The notes beneath the pieces were generated by a model. That model made no database searches and had not been told where the DNA came from. It saw nothing but the letters and a program-made list of their open reading frames with translations. Shown piece after piece: positions 32,672 through 40,994 of a stretch of 64,000 nucleotides of DNA. The first letter of the stretch is position 1, and each line of letters opens with the position of its first letter. Source of the stretch: Palsa-506 sp963755815 (GTDB lineage Bacteria; Actinomycetota; Actinomycetes; Streptosporangiales; Streptosporangiaceae); NCBI GenBank assembly GCA_963755815.1, contig CAVWLF010000008.1:62001-126000 (forward strand). The letters are read 5' to 3'. Position numbers and translations under genes: made by a program.

Positions 32672-33541
32672 GTGCAGCAGGCAGCGCCGGTCGACGGCTT
32701 CCGGCTCGGGTACGAGCGAGCCGGCCAGGGACCCGGCGTGCTGCTGCTGCACGGGTGGCCGGGGGACCGGACCGATTACCGCGACGTCGTGCCGCTGGTA
32801 GCGGCGGCTGCCGATGTCGTCGTGCCTGACCTGCGCGGGTTCGGCCAGTCGGACAAGCACCGGGCCGATCCGGCGGGCCAGTACACGGCCGCGGCCCAGG
32901 CCCGCAGCATCACCGGGCTGATCACGGAACTCGGGCTCGACCGGCCCGTGATCGCCGGTTACGACATCGGCAGCCGGATCGCCCAGGCGGTGGCGCGCGA
33001 ACGACCGGACCTGGTCAGCGCCCTGGTCGTGTCGCCGCCGCTGCCCGGCATTGGCGAGCGGATCCTGCGGCCCGGGGCGCAGCGGGAGTTCTGGTATCAG
33101 TCGTTCCATCAGCTCGCCCTGTGCACTGACCTGATCGACGGCCGCCCGGACGCCGTCCGCGCGTACCTGCGCCATTTCTGGTCGCACTGGTCCGGGCCGG
33201 CCTTTGAGCTGACCGAAGATGACGAGCGGCACCTGGTCTCGGTTTACGGGCCGCCGGGCGCGTTCACCGCGTCGATCGCCTGGTACCGGGCCGGGGCCGG
33301 CTCCGTCGCCACCTCGCTAGCCGAGCAGGCGCCCGCCCCGGGAAGCCGGATCGCCGTGCCGACCACGGTGCTGTGGCCGGCCCACGACCCGCTCTTCCCG
33401 CGGGACTGGTCGGACCGGCTGGACGACTTCTTCTCCGACGTCACGCTGACTTACCTCGATGATGCCGGGCACTTCACGCCGCGGGAGGCGCCCCGGGCCT
33501 TCGCCGCCGCGGTGACCGCCGCGGTCCGCCAGCGCCGGTGA
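32672..33541 (+). CDS. Alpha/beta hydrolase, epoxide hydrolase-like
   Basis: 289 residues from a GTG. The oxyanion motif HGWP (residues 27-30), the nucleophile elbow GYDIGSR with Asp98 in place of Ser, acid Asp239 (WPAHDP) and His267 (DAGHFTPREAP) form a complete Asp-Asp-His triad. An Asp nucleophile with HGWP points to epoxide hydrolases; haloalkane and fluoroacetate dehalogenases share the triad and cannot be excluded. Divergent from the arsR-like gene; cytoplasmic. Confidence 0.85.
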   Translation: MQQAAPVDGFRLGYERAGQGPGVLLLHGWPGDRTDYRDVVPLVAAAADVVVPDLRGFGQSDKHRADPAGQYTAAAQARSITGLITELGLDRPVIAGYDIGSRIAQAVARERPDLVSALVVSPPLPGIGERILRPGAQREFWYQSFHQLALCTDLIDGRPDAVRAYLRHFWSHWSGPAFELTEDDERHLVSVYGPPGAFTASIAWYRAGAGSVATSLAEQAPAPGSRIAVPTTVLWPAHDPLFPRDWSDRLDDFFSDVTLTYLDDAGHFTPREAPRAFAAAVTAAVRQRR

Positions 33542-33574
33542 GGCTGCCGCCCGGACGCTTAGTTTTCGGCCGCC

Positions 33575-34483
33575 TCAAGAGAGTCGCACGGCCGCCTCCG
33601 GGTCAGCGCGCCAGCTTGGCCGGTAGCCGAGCCACTGGGCGAGGCGCCGATCGTGCGGGCCGTAGTGCTGCTCCAGGGCGGCCCGCAGTCCGGCTCTCAT
33701 CGGGGCCCGCCGGCGGGAGTTGTGGCGCTTGAAAACCGGGCTGCGGCGATGGGGCAGGCCGAGGAATTCGAGCACGGCGTGGTAGCGGGGCTCAGGGTCG
33801 GTGAAGAACGCGTCACTGTCGATGACATGGATCCGGTCCCGGCCGAAGAGCTGCCCGAACCGTTCGAGTTGCTCGGCGTACTGGCCCCGGGTCCGGTAGG
33901 CGTGATGCTGGTGGCTGCGACTGACGTAGCCCGGGTCCGAGATGATCCGTTCGGTCTCGCCTTCGAGCCGGGCGGCTTCGAGTTCCAGCGCCCGCTCGAA
34001 TGGTTCCGTCTCGTAGCCCAGGAACGTCTCGTGGGCGTGCGCGGAATATGCGCGTTCGACCGGGTCGCGCAGCAGCACCAGGAGTTTCACCCCGGGCAGG
34101 TCGCGGGAGATCCGCTCGGCGGCCAGCGGGTGGAACAGGTAGTACGGGCTCGACTCGAAGGCCGTCGCCGTCGCCGCCCGGTCGGTGCGGGTCGCCAGCC
34201 GCGCCCGCGCCCGGAGCGGGAAGTGGCTCCGGTACCAGGCCAGCCCGCGGGCGTATCCGGTGTCGAAGTAGTGCACCTCCTGATGCAGCACGGCGCCGAA
34301 CAAGGCCGGGTGCTCGCTCAGCGCCCGGCTCATCGAGACGGTGCCGCACCGCTGGCCGCCGACAATCAGGAAGCCGGGCAGCATCCCCGCCTCGCTGGTC
34401 AGCCTCCGGGCCGCCATCAGGGACGACCGAACTGCCCGCTTGGCTGCTACCCCCGCCCGGCTGGGGGGCGCCTCCAGGCTCAC
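33575..34483 (-). CDS. Sulfotransferase family protein
   Basis: 302 residues. The PAPS 5'-phosphosulfate loop is GGQRCGTVSM (residues 42-51) and the 3'-phosphate loop is VLLRDPVERAYSAHAHE, with Arg and Ser placed as in the Sulfotransfer_1/3 family. It transfers sulfate from PAPS to a hydroxyl acceptor. Length and SAHAHE segment resemble actinobacterial and heparan-sulfate-type enzymes. There is no signal peptide, but the basic N-terminus (AAKRAVRSSLMAARRL) could associate with membranes. Acceptor unknown. Single gene. Confidence 0.88.
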   Translation of the reverse strand: MSLEAPPSRAGVAAKRAVRSSLMAARRLTSEAGMLPGFLIVGGQRCGTVSMSRALSEHPALFGAVLHQEVHYFDTGYARGLAWYRSHFPLRARARLATRTDRAATATAFESSPYYLFHPLAAERISRDLPGVKLLVLLRDPVERAYSAHAHETFLGYETEPFERALELEAARLEGETERIISDPGYVSRSHQHHAYRTRGQYAEQLERFGQLFGRDRIHVIDSDAFFTDPEPRYHAVLEFLGLPHRRSPVFKRHNSRRRAPMRAGLRAALEQHYGPHDRRLAQWLGYRPSWRADPEAAVRLS

Positions 34484-34636
34484 GCCTGGGTCACCGGAGC
34501 GAACAGGGCCCTCGTCTGGCGGCTCGGGTGCATACCTAAATCATGCGGATTACCCAGCAGGAAAGCAGGCCTCACGTCGACTAGCCATCTGCTGTTATGC
34601 CGCCATTAAACTGCGCTGGCCGGTCTCAGCGCGCGG

Positions 34637-35365
34637 TCAGGTTCCGGCCGTCAGCTCGGGCGCAGCCGGGGCGGCGATCTGGGCCTTGAGCGCGGCGAGT
34701 TCGGAGTCCACCTGGGCGGCTGACCCGGCCTCGTCGAGTTCCCGCTGGATGTCGTCGGTGTCGCCGCCGACGTCCTCCAGGACCCCGGACTGGAGCAGCT
34801 CGTCCATGGCGCCCGCCCTGGCCTGCATGGTGGCGATCTTGTCCTGCGCCCGCTGCAGCGCCGCTCCGGAATCACCGAAGGTCGTTGAGATCCCCGCGAC
34901 GCTCTCGTTCACCGAGGTCTCGGCCTGTGCCGCGGTGTACTGCGCCTTCAGCACTTCCTTCTTCGTCCGGAAGTCGTTGACCTTCTTCTGCAGCGCAGCG
35001 AGGGTCTGCTCCAGCTTCTGCTCCTGCTCGGCGAGCTCCTGGCGCTGCGGCTCCATCCCGTCGATCTGGGCCTGGGTCGCGGCCTTGCGGGAGAGAGCCT
35101 CCCGGGCCAGATCCTCCTTGCCCTGCGCCAGCGCGGCCTTGGCCTGGTCCTGGAGATGGTCGGCCGTGTGCTGAAGCTGCTGCTCCTGCAGCTCGATCTG
35201 CTTCCGCGAGGCGGCGATGGACACCAGCCCCCGGCGGACCTGGGTGATCTGGTCCAGCATCTGCTCGTACGACAGGTCAAGCATCTCGTCGGGCTTCTCG
35301 GCGGCGTCGAGCGCCTTGTTGGCCTTGGCCGCGACGATGTCATGGGCTCGCTGGAAGAGGGACAT
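34637..35365 (-). CDS. PspA/IM30 (Vipp1-like) family protein
   Basis: 242 residues, almost wholly helical with a long coiled coil (residues 25-190). It starts with the amphipathic helix MSLFQRAHDIVAAKANKALD and the conserved segment DEMLDLSYEQMLDQITQVRRGL. PspA-family proteins are ESCRT-III-like and polymerise on stressed membranes. The C-terminal tail (DDIQRELDEAGSAAQVDSELAALK) follows actinobacterial members. Divergent from an orphan mreB paralogue across 240 bp. Confidence 0.9.
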   Translation of the reverse strand: MSLFQRAHDIVAAKANKALDAAEKPDEMLDLSYEQMLDQITQVRRGLVSIAASRKQIELQEQQLQHTADHLQDQAKAALAQGKEDLAREALSRKAATQAQIDGMEPQRQELAEQEQKLEQTLAALQKKVNDFRTKKEVLKAQYTAAQAETSVNESVAGISTTFGDSGAALQRAQDKIATMQARAGAMDELLQSGVLEDVGGDTDDIQRELDEAGSAAQVDSELAALKAQIAAPAAPELTAGT

Positions 35366-35607
35366 GTCGATCTGCTCCTTGTCGAGTTAAGCGTCGATGG
35401 TAAGCGGCCGATGGTGAGAGGCTACCGCCCGCCCGGGCCGGGATCTGGCCTGGCCGGACCCGCTCGGCGCCGGGCCGCGCGGCCGCTGGCCGGGCCTGTT
35501 TGCGGCGGCCGGCGGCCTTATTACCACTCCGGTCCGCCCCCCGGGTGGCGCAGAGGCCACAATACTGGGGAAGACGGGACGGCATTTCAGGGCAAAGGGC
35601 GGGTTCC

Positions 35608-36609
35608 ATGCGGCTGCGAGCTGGCGTAGCGATCGACCTCGGCACGGTCAACACGCTCGTCTGTGTCCTGGGCCGCGGCATCGTCGTCGAGGAACCCTCG
35701 GCGATCGCCGTCGACCGGACCACCGGCAAGATCGCCGCCGTGGGCCTGGCCGCCGATGCGCTGGCCGGGAAGGAACCTCAGGACATCGAGGTCATCCACC
35801 CGCTGCGGGACGGGGTCATCGCGGACCTGGACGCGGCCGCGGCCATGCTGCGGGCCTTCCTGCGCCAGGCCCACCTGCGCCGCAGCCTGCTGCGGCCCTC
35901 GGCCGTGGTCTGCGTGCCGGGCGGCGCGACCTGGGTCGAGCGGCGATCCCTGGCCGCCGCGGTCGAGGCCCAGCGGCCCCGCTGCACCGTGCGGCTCATC
36001 GACGAGCCGATCGCCGCGGCGGCCGGGGCCGGCTTCGACCTCGCGGCCGGGTCCGGCGCTTTCATCGTGGATATCGGGGGCGGCACGACCGAGGTCGCGG
36101 TGCTGGCCGGCGGCCACGTGGTGCGCTCGGTGTCGCTGCGCGTCGGGGGCAACGTCATGGACGATGAGATTTCCCGCGCCGTCAAGGCCGAGTACGGCCT
36201 GCTCATCGGCCGCAACGCCGCCCGGGGCCTGAAGATGACGGTGGGCCTGGCCGAAATCGGGACCGCCGCGGTGGAGGCAGTTGGCGTCGATGCCGCGCGC
36301 CGGACCCCGCGGGTGGAGCAGGTGCCCGGATCGCTGGTGGCCACCGCGCTGGAGCGCCCGGTCGCCGCGATCATCGACTCGGTGCAGGAACTCCTGTCGG
36401 ACATCCCGCCCAACCTGGCCGAGGACGTGGTCCGGGGAAAGATCCGCATCGCCGGGGGCTGCGCCATGCTGCCCGGCCTGGCCAGCCGGATCGAGGCGGC
36501 CGCGGGCATCTCGGCCCTCGTCGTGGACGACCCGCTGCGGTGCGTGGTCCGGGGTGCGGCGGAGATCCTCGAGCATGGCGACTGGGTGGCCGGAACCCAG
36601 GCTAGCTAG
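35608..36609 (+). CDS. MreB/Mbl-like actin-family protein
   Basis: 333 residues, normal MreB length. Actin-fold motifs: phosphate 1 AIDLGTVNTLV (residues 8-18), connect 1 with IDEPIAAAAGAG carrying the catalytic-position Glu133, phosphate 2 FIVDIGGGTTEVAVL, and adenosine motif IRIAGGCAMLPGL. mreC, mreD, rodA and pbp2 are not nearby, so this is an orphan paralogue. In non-rod actinobacteria MreB-like proteins act in sporulation and envelope repair. The ATG at 35608 starts right at the first strand; the ORF extending back to 35500 is not credible. A 17-bp tandem duplication covers its stop codon. Confidence 0.88.
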   Translation: MRLRAGVAIDLGTVNTLVCVLGRGIVVEEPSAIAVDRTTGKIAAVGLAADALAGKEPQDIEVIHPLRDGVIADLDAAAAMLRAFLRQAHLRRSLLRPSAVVCVPGGATWVERRSLAAAVEAQRPRCTVRLIDEPIAAAAGAGFDLAAGSGAFIVDIGGGTTEVAVLAGGHVVRSVSLRVGGNVMDDEISRAVKAEYGLLIGRNAARGLKMTVGLAEIGTAAVEAVGVDAARRTPRVEQVPGSLVATALERPVAAIIDSVQELLSDIPPNLAEDVVRGKIRIAGGCAMLPGLASRIEAAAGISALVVDDPLRCVVRGAAEILEHGDWVAGTQAS

Positions 36610-36625
36610 GAACCCAGGCTAGCTA
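36592..36625. repeat. 17-bp tandem duplication over the mreB-like stop codon
   Basis: GGAACCCAGGCTAGCTA occurs at 36592-36608 and again at 36609-36625. The first copy supplies the last codons and part of the TAG stop. Confidence 0.9.
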
Positions 36626-36671
36626 AGGACGCTCCGCGGCGCCCGGGGGCGGGCCCGGCTCGGCCGGCCGG

Positions 36672-37636
36672 TCACGATTCCTGCCCGCGGCAGCGCCGCG
36701 GCGCTGCCGCGATTGGCGTCCCGGGCCCGGCCGCCGCTGGCTGCCGCTGCGGTCGCGGCCGTCGCTGGCGGCGCAGCACGGATGCTTCCGCCAGGTCATC
36801 GCCGACCACCGGCGGCGGCGCGCCGCGCTGCGCGCCGATGCCCGCGATGACCACCAGCACGACCCCGGCGGCCTGCGAGACCTCGGGCAGCTGGCGCAGC
36901 AGCAGCAGGCCGATGAGCACCGCGATGCCCGGCTCCAGCGCCATCAGGGTGCCGAACGCGGCGACCCGCATGCGCCGCAGCGCCAGCAGTTCCAGCGAGA
37001 AAGGCAGCAGCGGAACGAGCACGGCCAGCCCGAGGCTCTGCACGGCCAGCACCGGGGTCAGGCCGTGCAGGGCCGGCCAGGCGGCCACCGGCGCGGCGAC
37101 CAGGGCCGCCGTGCCCAGGGACAGCGCGAGCCCTTGCAGCCCGGAGAGCTGCGCGCCGACCCGCTGGGTGAGCAGGATGTAGCCCGCCCAGCCGGCCGCG
37201 GCGATCAGGGCGAAGGCGACGCCGACCAGATTCAGCGACCCTTGCCACGGGTGGGTCAGGCCGATCACGCCCAGCATGGCCAGGGCGGGCCAGGCCAGTG
37301 CGGACCGCCGGTGGCTCCGGAAGGCGGCCACGCCGAGCGGCCCGAGAAACTCGATGGCCGCCGTGGTGCCGAGCGGTATCCGGGCCACCGCCTCGATGAA
37401 CGCCAGCGTCATCACGGCCGTCACGGCCCCCAGCAGCAATGCGCCGCGCAGCACCGGCCAGCCGATGGAGCGAAGCCGCGGCCGGGTGATCAGCAGCAGG
37501 ATGACGGCCGCGATGGACAGCCGCAGCCAGGCCGAGCCGCCGGCGTGAGCGCCTCGAACTGGTGCGTGCTGAGGGCCGCGCCCGTCTGTACCGACAGCAT
37601 GGACGCGACGGCCAGGGCGGGCGCGGGAATCTTCAT
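36672..37636 (-). pseudogene. EamA-family (RhtA-like) exporter gene with apparent frameshift
   Basis: The main frame gives a ten-helix DMT-superfamily protein (from SAWLRLSIAAVILLLITRPR to the GVVLVVIAGIGAQRG end), but its N-terminus in that frame is nonsense. The correct N-terminus lies in another frame from the ATG at 37636: MKIPAPALAVASMLSVQTGA, then ALSTHQFEALTPA. The frames join if one G is restored near 37538 (ccggcgg reading gcgggc), giving the usual LTPAGSAWLRLS. The span of 965 bp is one base short of a multiple of three. Either a real 1-bp deletion or a sequencing error. RhtA-like proteins export threonine/homoserine. Divergent from a LysR gene. Confidence 0.75.
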
Positions 37637-37668
37637 CAACCCATTCCATCCCCTCTCACTGTCCACGT

Positions 37669-37714
37669 CCAGTGCAGATAACTGGTCTCACTATTGCGAA
37701 AAGATGGATAATAG
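37669..37714. promoter_or_regulatory. Two dyads in the LysR-EamA divergent promoter
   Basis: CCAGT-N7-ACTGG (37669-37685) and CTATT-N14-AATAG (37691-37714), within the 82 bp between the two divergent start codons. The first has the size and symmetry of a LysR T-N11-A site; the second overlaps the likely promoter of lysR. Confidence 0.5.
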
Positions 37715-37718
37715 GCCG

Positions 37719-38639
37719 ATGGACGTCCGGAAGCTGAGGGTTCTGGTCGAGCTGTCCCGGCTCGGCACCATGTCCGCGGTCGCGGCGGCCACCGGCTACG
37801 GGACATCCGCGGTCAGCCAGCAGCTGGCCGCGCTGCAGCGGGAGGCCGGGGTGCCCCTGCTGGAGTCGGCCGGGCGCCGCGTTCGGCTGACGCCGGCCGG
37901 CCGGCGGCTGGTGGTGCATGCGGAGGGAATCCTGGCCGCGGTCACCGCCGCCGAGGTTGACCTGGCGGCCGGCTCACCGCCCAGCGGGCTGCTGCGGGTG
38001 GCCGGGTTCACCTCGGCGCTCCGGCAGCATGTCCTGCCGGTGGCCGATGAGCTGGCTGGCATCTACCCGCTGCTGGAGCTTGAACTGCAGGAACGGGAGC
38101 CGACCGAGGTAGATGAACTGCTCGACGCCGGCCAGATAGACCTTGGCCTCGTGCACGACTACACGCTGGTCCCGCGGGGCGGGCGGCATGTCCGCGAGTT
38201 GCTGGGCACCAGCCCGATGATGCTGGCGGTACCGCCGGACTCGGCGGTCCCGGCGCTGATCCGCACGCCGGCCGATCTGGACAGCGTTCGCGACGAGCCC
38301 TGGATCGGCGACTCCCGCGACCCGAGTGACGACGAGCTGGCCAGCCGGTTCTGCGCCCTGGCCGGGTGGACGCCGCGGATCCGGCACCGCGCGGACAGCC
38401 TGGAGCTGGTCATCGATCTGGTGCTGGCCGGCCACGGCGTCTGCCTGCTGCCGGCCGACGCGCCGGGGTCGGATCGGGTCCGGATGGTGCCCATCCCGCT
38501 GACGCCGACCGACCGCCGGATGTGGAGCGTGGTCCGGGCCGGGACGCAGGCGTGGCCGGCCACGGCGGCGGTCATCGATGCGGTCCGCCGGCACGCCCAG
38601 GCGGCGGGCGGCACGGCGGCGGGCGGCACGGCGGCCTAG
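37719..38639 (+). CDS. LysR-family transcriptional regulator
   Basis: 306 residues. N-terminal HTH: VRKLRVLVELSRLGTMSAVAAATGYGTSAVSQQLAALQREAGVPLLE with the linker LTPAGRRLV. The effector domain follows from about residue 90 (GLLRVAGFTSALRQHVLP). The start MDVRKLRV at 37719 is typical; MDNRPMDV five codons earlier is possible. It is divergent from the EamA gene, the classical LysR-exporter arrangement, and would lose its main target if that gene is truly broken. The C-terminus ends in two copies of AGGTA made by a 15-bp duplication. Confidence 0.92.
   Translation: MDVRKLRVLVELSRLGTMSAVAAATGYGTSAVSQQLAALQREAGVPLLESAGRRVRLTPAGRRLVVHAEGILAAVTAAEVDLAAGSPPSGLLRVAGFTSALRQHVLPVADELAGIYPLLELELQEREPTEVDELLDAGQIDLGLVHDYTLVPRGGRHVRELLGTSPMMLAVPPDSAVPALIRTPADLDSVRDEPWIGDSRDPSDDELASRFCALAGWTPRIRHRADSLELVIDLVLAGHGVCLLPADAPGSDRVRMVPIPLTPTDRRMWSVVRAGTQAWPATAAVIDAVRRHAQAAGGTAAGGTAA
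38601..38630. repeat. 15-bp tandem duplication at the lysR 3' end
   Basis: GCGGCGGGCGGCACG twice in tandem, followed by a partial third GCGGC and the stop codon. Confidence 0.85.
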
Positions 38640-38641
38640 GC

Positions 38642-39298
38642 TCAGCCCGGCGGCAGGCCGAGCAGGCCAGCCAGGGCCGCCATGACGTCAGCGGTCGCGC
38701 CGGCCGGGGTGAGCTCCGGATCGCCGAGCGCGAGCGGGATGCCGACTCCGTCCACCAGCGCGATGGTCAGCACGGCGATGCGCTCGGGCGGGGGCCCGAC
38801 CGCGAAGCGGCCGCTGGCCGTTCCCGAGCGGACGGCATCGGCGACCAGGCGGCGCCAGGCCCCGTAGTCGCGCAGCGCGTCCGCCCGCATCTCGGCGTCC
38901 CTGATGCCGAAGTGCCACGACTCGATCCACAGCCGGCCGGAGCCAGCTTCCTCGGTCCGGTAGCCGCCCAGCGCCCGGGTGACGATGCGGGTCAGCCGGT
39001 CCCAGGGGTCGGCCAGCTCAGCGAGCTCGGCCTCCAGCGCGGCGATCTCGGTGCCGGAGGCGTGCCGGAACGCGGCGACCAGGAGATCCTCGCGGGAGCC
39101 GAAGTAGTACTGCAGGGTGCTGACCGGGACGCCGCTCTCGGCGGCCACGTCCGCGAACCGGGTGGCCTCGGCGCCGCGCGCGGCGATGACGCGGATCGCG
39201 GCCTCCAGGACGGCCACCTTCCGGCGGCCGGCCCGCCGGGTGCCGCGGCCCGGGCGCGGGGCGCCGGCCGGCCGGGCCGCTGTCTCAACCGGGGTCAT
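38642..39298 (-). CDS. TetR-family transcriptional regulator
   Basis: 218 residues. The TetR HTH occupies residues 25-75 (KVAVLEAAIRVIAARGAEATRFADVAAESGVPVSTLQYYFGSREDLLVAAF). The remainder is the helical ligand domain ending ADVMAALAGLLGL. The start codon overlaps the stop of the amino-acid permease by 4 bp, so it is the second gene of that operon and probably regulates it. A candidate operator lies upstream of the permease at 40936. Confidence 0.9.
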   Translation of the reverse strand: MTPVETAARPAGAPRPGRGTRRAGRRKVAVLEAAIRVIAARGAEATRFADVAAESGVPVSTLQYYFGSREDLLVAAFRHASGTEIAALEAELAELADPWDRLTRIVTRALGGYRTEEAGSGRLWIESWHFGIRDAEMRADALRDYGAWRRLVADAVRSGTASGRFAVGPPPERIAVLTIALVDGVGIPLALGDPELTPAGATADVMAALAGLLGLPPG

Positions 39299-40890
39299 GC
39301 CGCATCGTTCCTCTCCCTATCCTGCGCCGGACGCCGGACTTCCGGCAGCGTGCCGCCGCCGAAGAATGCGGGCAGCCGCCACCGCGCCACCAGCATAAGG
39401 ACCACCCCGGTCAGCAGGGAGCCGGCGCCGATCAGGAAGATCCCGCCGATCCCGGCGAAGCTCGAGTAGCTGCTCGCGGCCGGCCAGTAGGACTTGATCG
39501 AAAGGACGAACGCGGCCAGCAGCGCCAGGCCGCCAGCGGCCGGCAGGATGCCCTTGAAGACCAGGGAACGCGGGCTGGCCAGCAGTTCGCGCCGGAAGAA
39601 CCAGGCGCACGCGAACCCGGTCAGGCCGTAGTAGAACGCGATCAGCAGGCCGACCGACGCGGCCGAGTCAGCGAGCACGTTCTTCGAGGTCAGCGTCAGC
39701 CCGACGTAGAAGATCGCGGAGATGGCCCCCATCGTCAGGGTGGCCGTGGTGGGCGTCAGGTAGCGGGGATGCATCTTCGCGAACCGGGCCGGCAGCGCCC
39801 GGTGCGCGGCCATGGCCAGCGTGGCGCGGGCGGTGGGCATGATCGTGGTCTGGGCCGACGCCGTCGCCGAGGTCAGGACGCACAGGACCAGCAGCTTGCC
39901 CGCCGTGCTGCCGAGCACCGCGGTGGACATCGCGCTGAGGACGTCGGTGCTGTGCTGGGCCAGGAAGGCGGGCCCGGCGAAGGCCAGCGCCGCCGTGCTG
40001 ACCACCGCGAACACGGCGACCAGCAGGACCGTTGAGATGACCGCGGACCGCCCGGGGGTCCTGGCCTTGTCCTTGGTCTCCTCATTGACGCTGAGCGCGC
40101 AGTCCCAGCCCCAGTAGATGAAAACGGCGAGCAGGAAAGAGTTCGACAGGCTGCCGAAGGACCCGGTCCACGGGTTCAGCCAGGCGGCGGACGGATGCGC
40201 CGCGCCCGGCAGCGCATGGCCGGTGCCCGCCTTGACGAACGCCACCACCGCGAAGATGCCCAGCGTGACCAGCTCGACGGCGAGCAGGATCTGCTGCAGC
40301 CGGGCCGAGACCTCAATGCCCCGGTAGCAGATCCAGGTCAGCAGGCCGATGAAGATCAGCCCGCCGGCGGTCACCCAGAGCGTCTGCGCCGCCAGCCCGT
40401 CGGCGCCCACCAGCAGCAGCGCGTAGCGGCCAGCGATCTGCGACAGGCTGGCCATCACGATCACGTCCGCGGCGATGATCCCCCAGCCGCCCATCCAGCC
40501 GGTCAGCGGCCCGAATGCGCGGGTCGTCCAGGTGAACGTCGTGCCGCAATCCGGATCCACCTTGTTCAGCTCGCGGAATGCGTAGGCGATGCAGAGCATC
40601 GGCAGGAACGAGGCGATCAGCGTGCCCGGGCTGTGCACGCCGACGATCGCGATGATCAGGCCGAGCGTCGCCGCCATGCTGTACGCGGGCGCGGTCGACG
40701 AGACCGCGATCACCACGCTTGAGATCAGGCCCAGCGACCCGGCCCGCAGGCCCTTGCCGGCCGGAGCGGCCGCTGGCTCCGCAACGACGGGCCTCGCGCC
40801 GGCTGCTACTGCGCCGGCTGCTAGCGCGCCAGCGGGCTTCGCCCCAGCGGGCACCGCAACGACTGGTTTCGCGACGACGTTCGTAATCAC
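39295..40890 (-). CDS. APC-superfamily amino acid permease
   Basis: 531 residues, about 12 helices. The first 45 residues are a repetitive Ala/Pro/Val tail (PAGA, AAGA and PVVA motifs), then the consensus helix 1 LGLISSVVIAVSSTAPAYSMAATLGL. Further helices follow the amino acid/polyamine/organocation plan, with FRELNKVDPDCGTTFTWTTRAFG typical of the helix 2-3 region. The substrate could be an amino acid or polyamine. Operon with the tetR gene downstream by a 4-bp overlap. Confidence 0.88.
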   Translation of the reverse strand: MITNVVAKPVVAVPAGAKPAGALAAGAVAAGARPVVAEPAAAPAGKGLRAGSLGLISSVVIAVSSTAPAYSMAATLGLIIAIVGVHSPGTLIASFLPMLCIAYAFRELNKVDPDCGTTFTWTTRAFGPLTGWMGGWGIIAADVIVMASLSQIAGRYALLLVGADGLAAQTLWVTAGGLIFIGLLTWICYRGIEVSARLQQILLAVELVTLGIFAVVAFVKAGTGHALPGAAHPSAAWLNPWTGSFGSLSNSFLLAVFIYWGWDCALSVNEETKDKARTPGRSAVISTVLLVAVFAVVSTAALAFAGPAFLAQHSTDVLSAMSTAVLGSTAGKLLVLCVLTSATASAQTTIMPTARATLAMAAHRALPARFAKMHPRYLTPTTATLTMGAISAIFYVGLTLTSKNVLADSAASVGLLIAFYYGLTGFACAWFFRRELLASPRSLVFKGILPAAGGLALLAAFVLSIKSYWPAASSYSSFAGIGGIFLIGAGSLLTGVVLMLVARWRLPAFFGGGTLPEVRRPAQDRERNDAA

Positions 40891-40935
40891 CGGGCACCGC
40901 CTTCCGCCCGGCCACCACGGCCCGGCACAGCCTTA

Positions 40936-40977
40936 CTGTATCGAAATACCGTATGGCCGTACAGGTTTAGCGTACAG
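40936..40977. promoter_or_regulatory. CTGTA/TACAG repeats before the permease-tetR operon
   Basis: CTGTA at 40936-40940 faces TACAG at 40960-40964 and 40973-40977; CGTACAG is directly repeated. An AT-rich patch 45 bp before the permease start, and a plausible TetR operator. Confidence 0.35.
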
Positions 40978-40994
40978 ATATTTGCCGGCGCTGG

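Noticed and set aside
36686..36711. 26-bp GC palindrome inside the end of the EamA gene as a terminator
   Set aside because: It lies within the last coding codons and has no T-tract; may simply reflect Ala/Arg codons.
37065..37718. Upstream half of a long plus-strand frame leading into lysR
   Set aside because: Antisense to the EamA gene; the LysR domain begins at MDVRKLRV.
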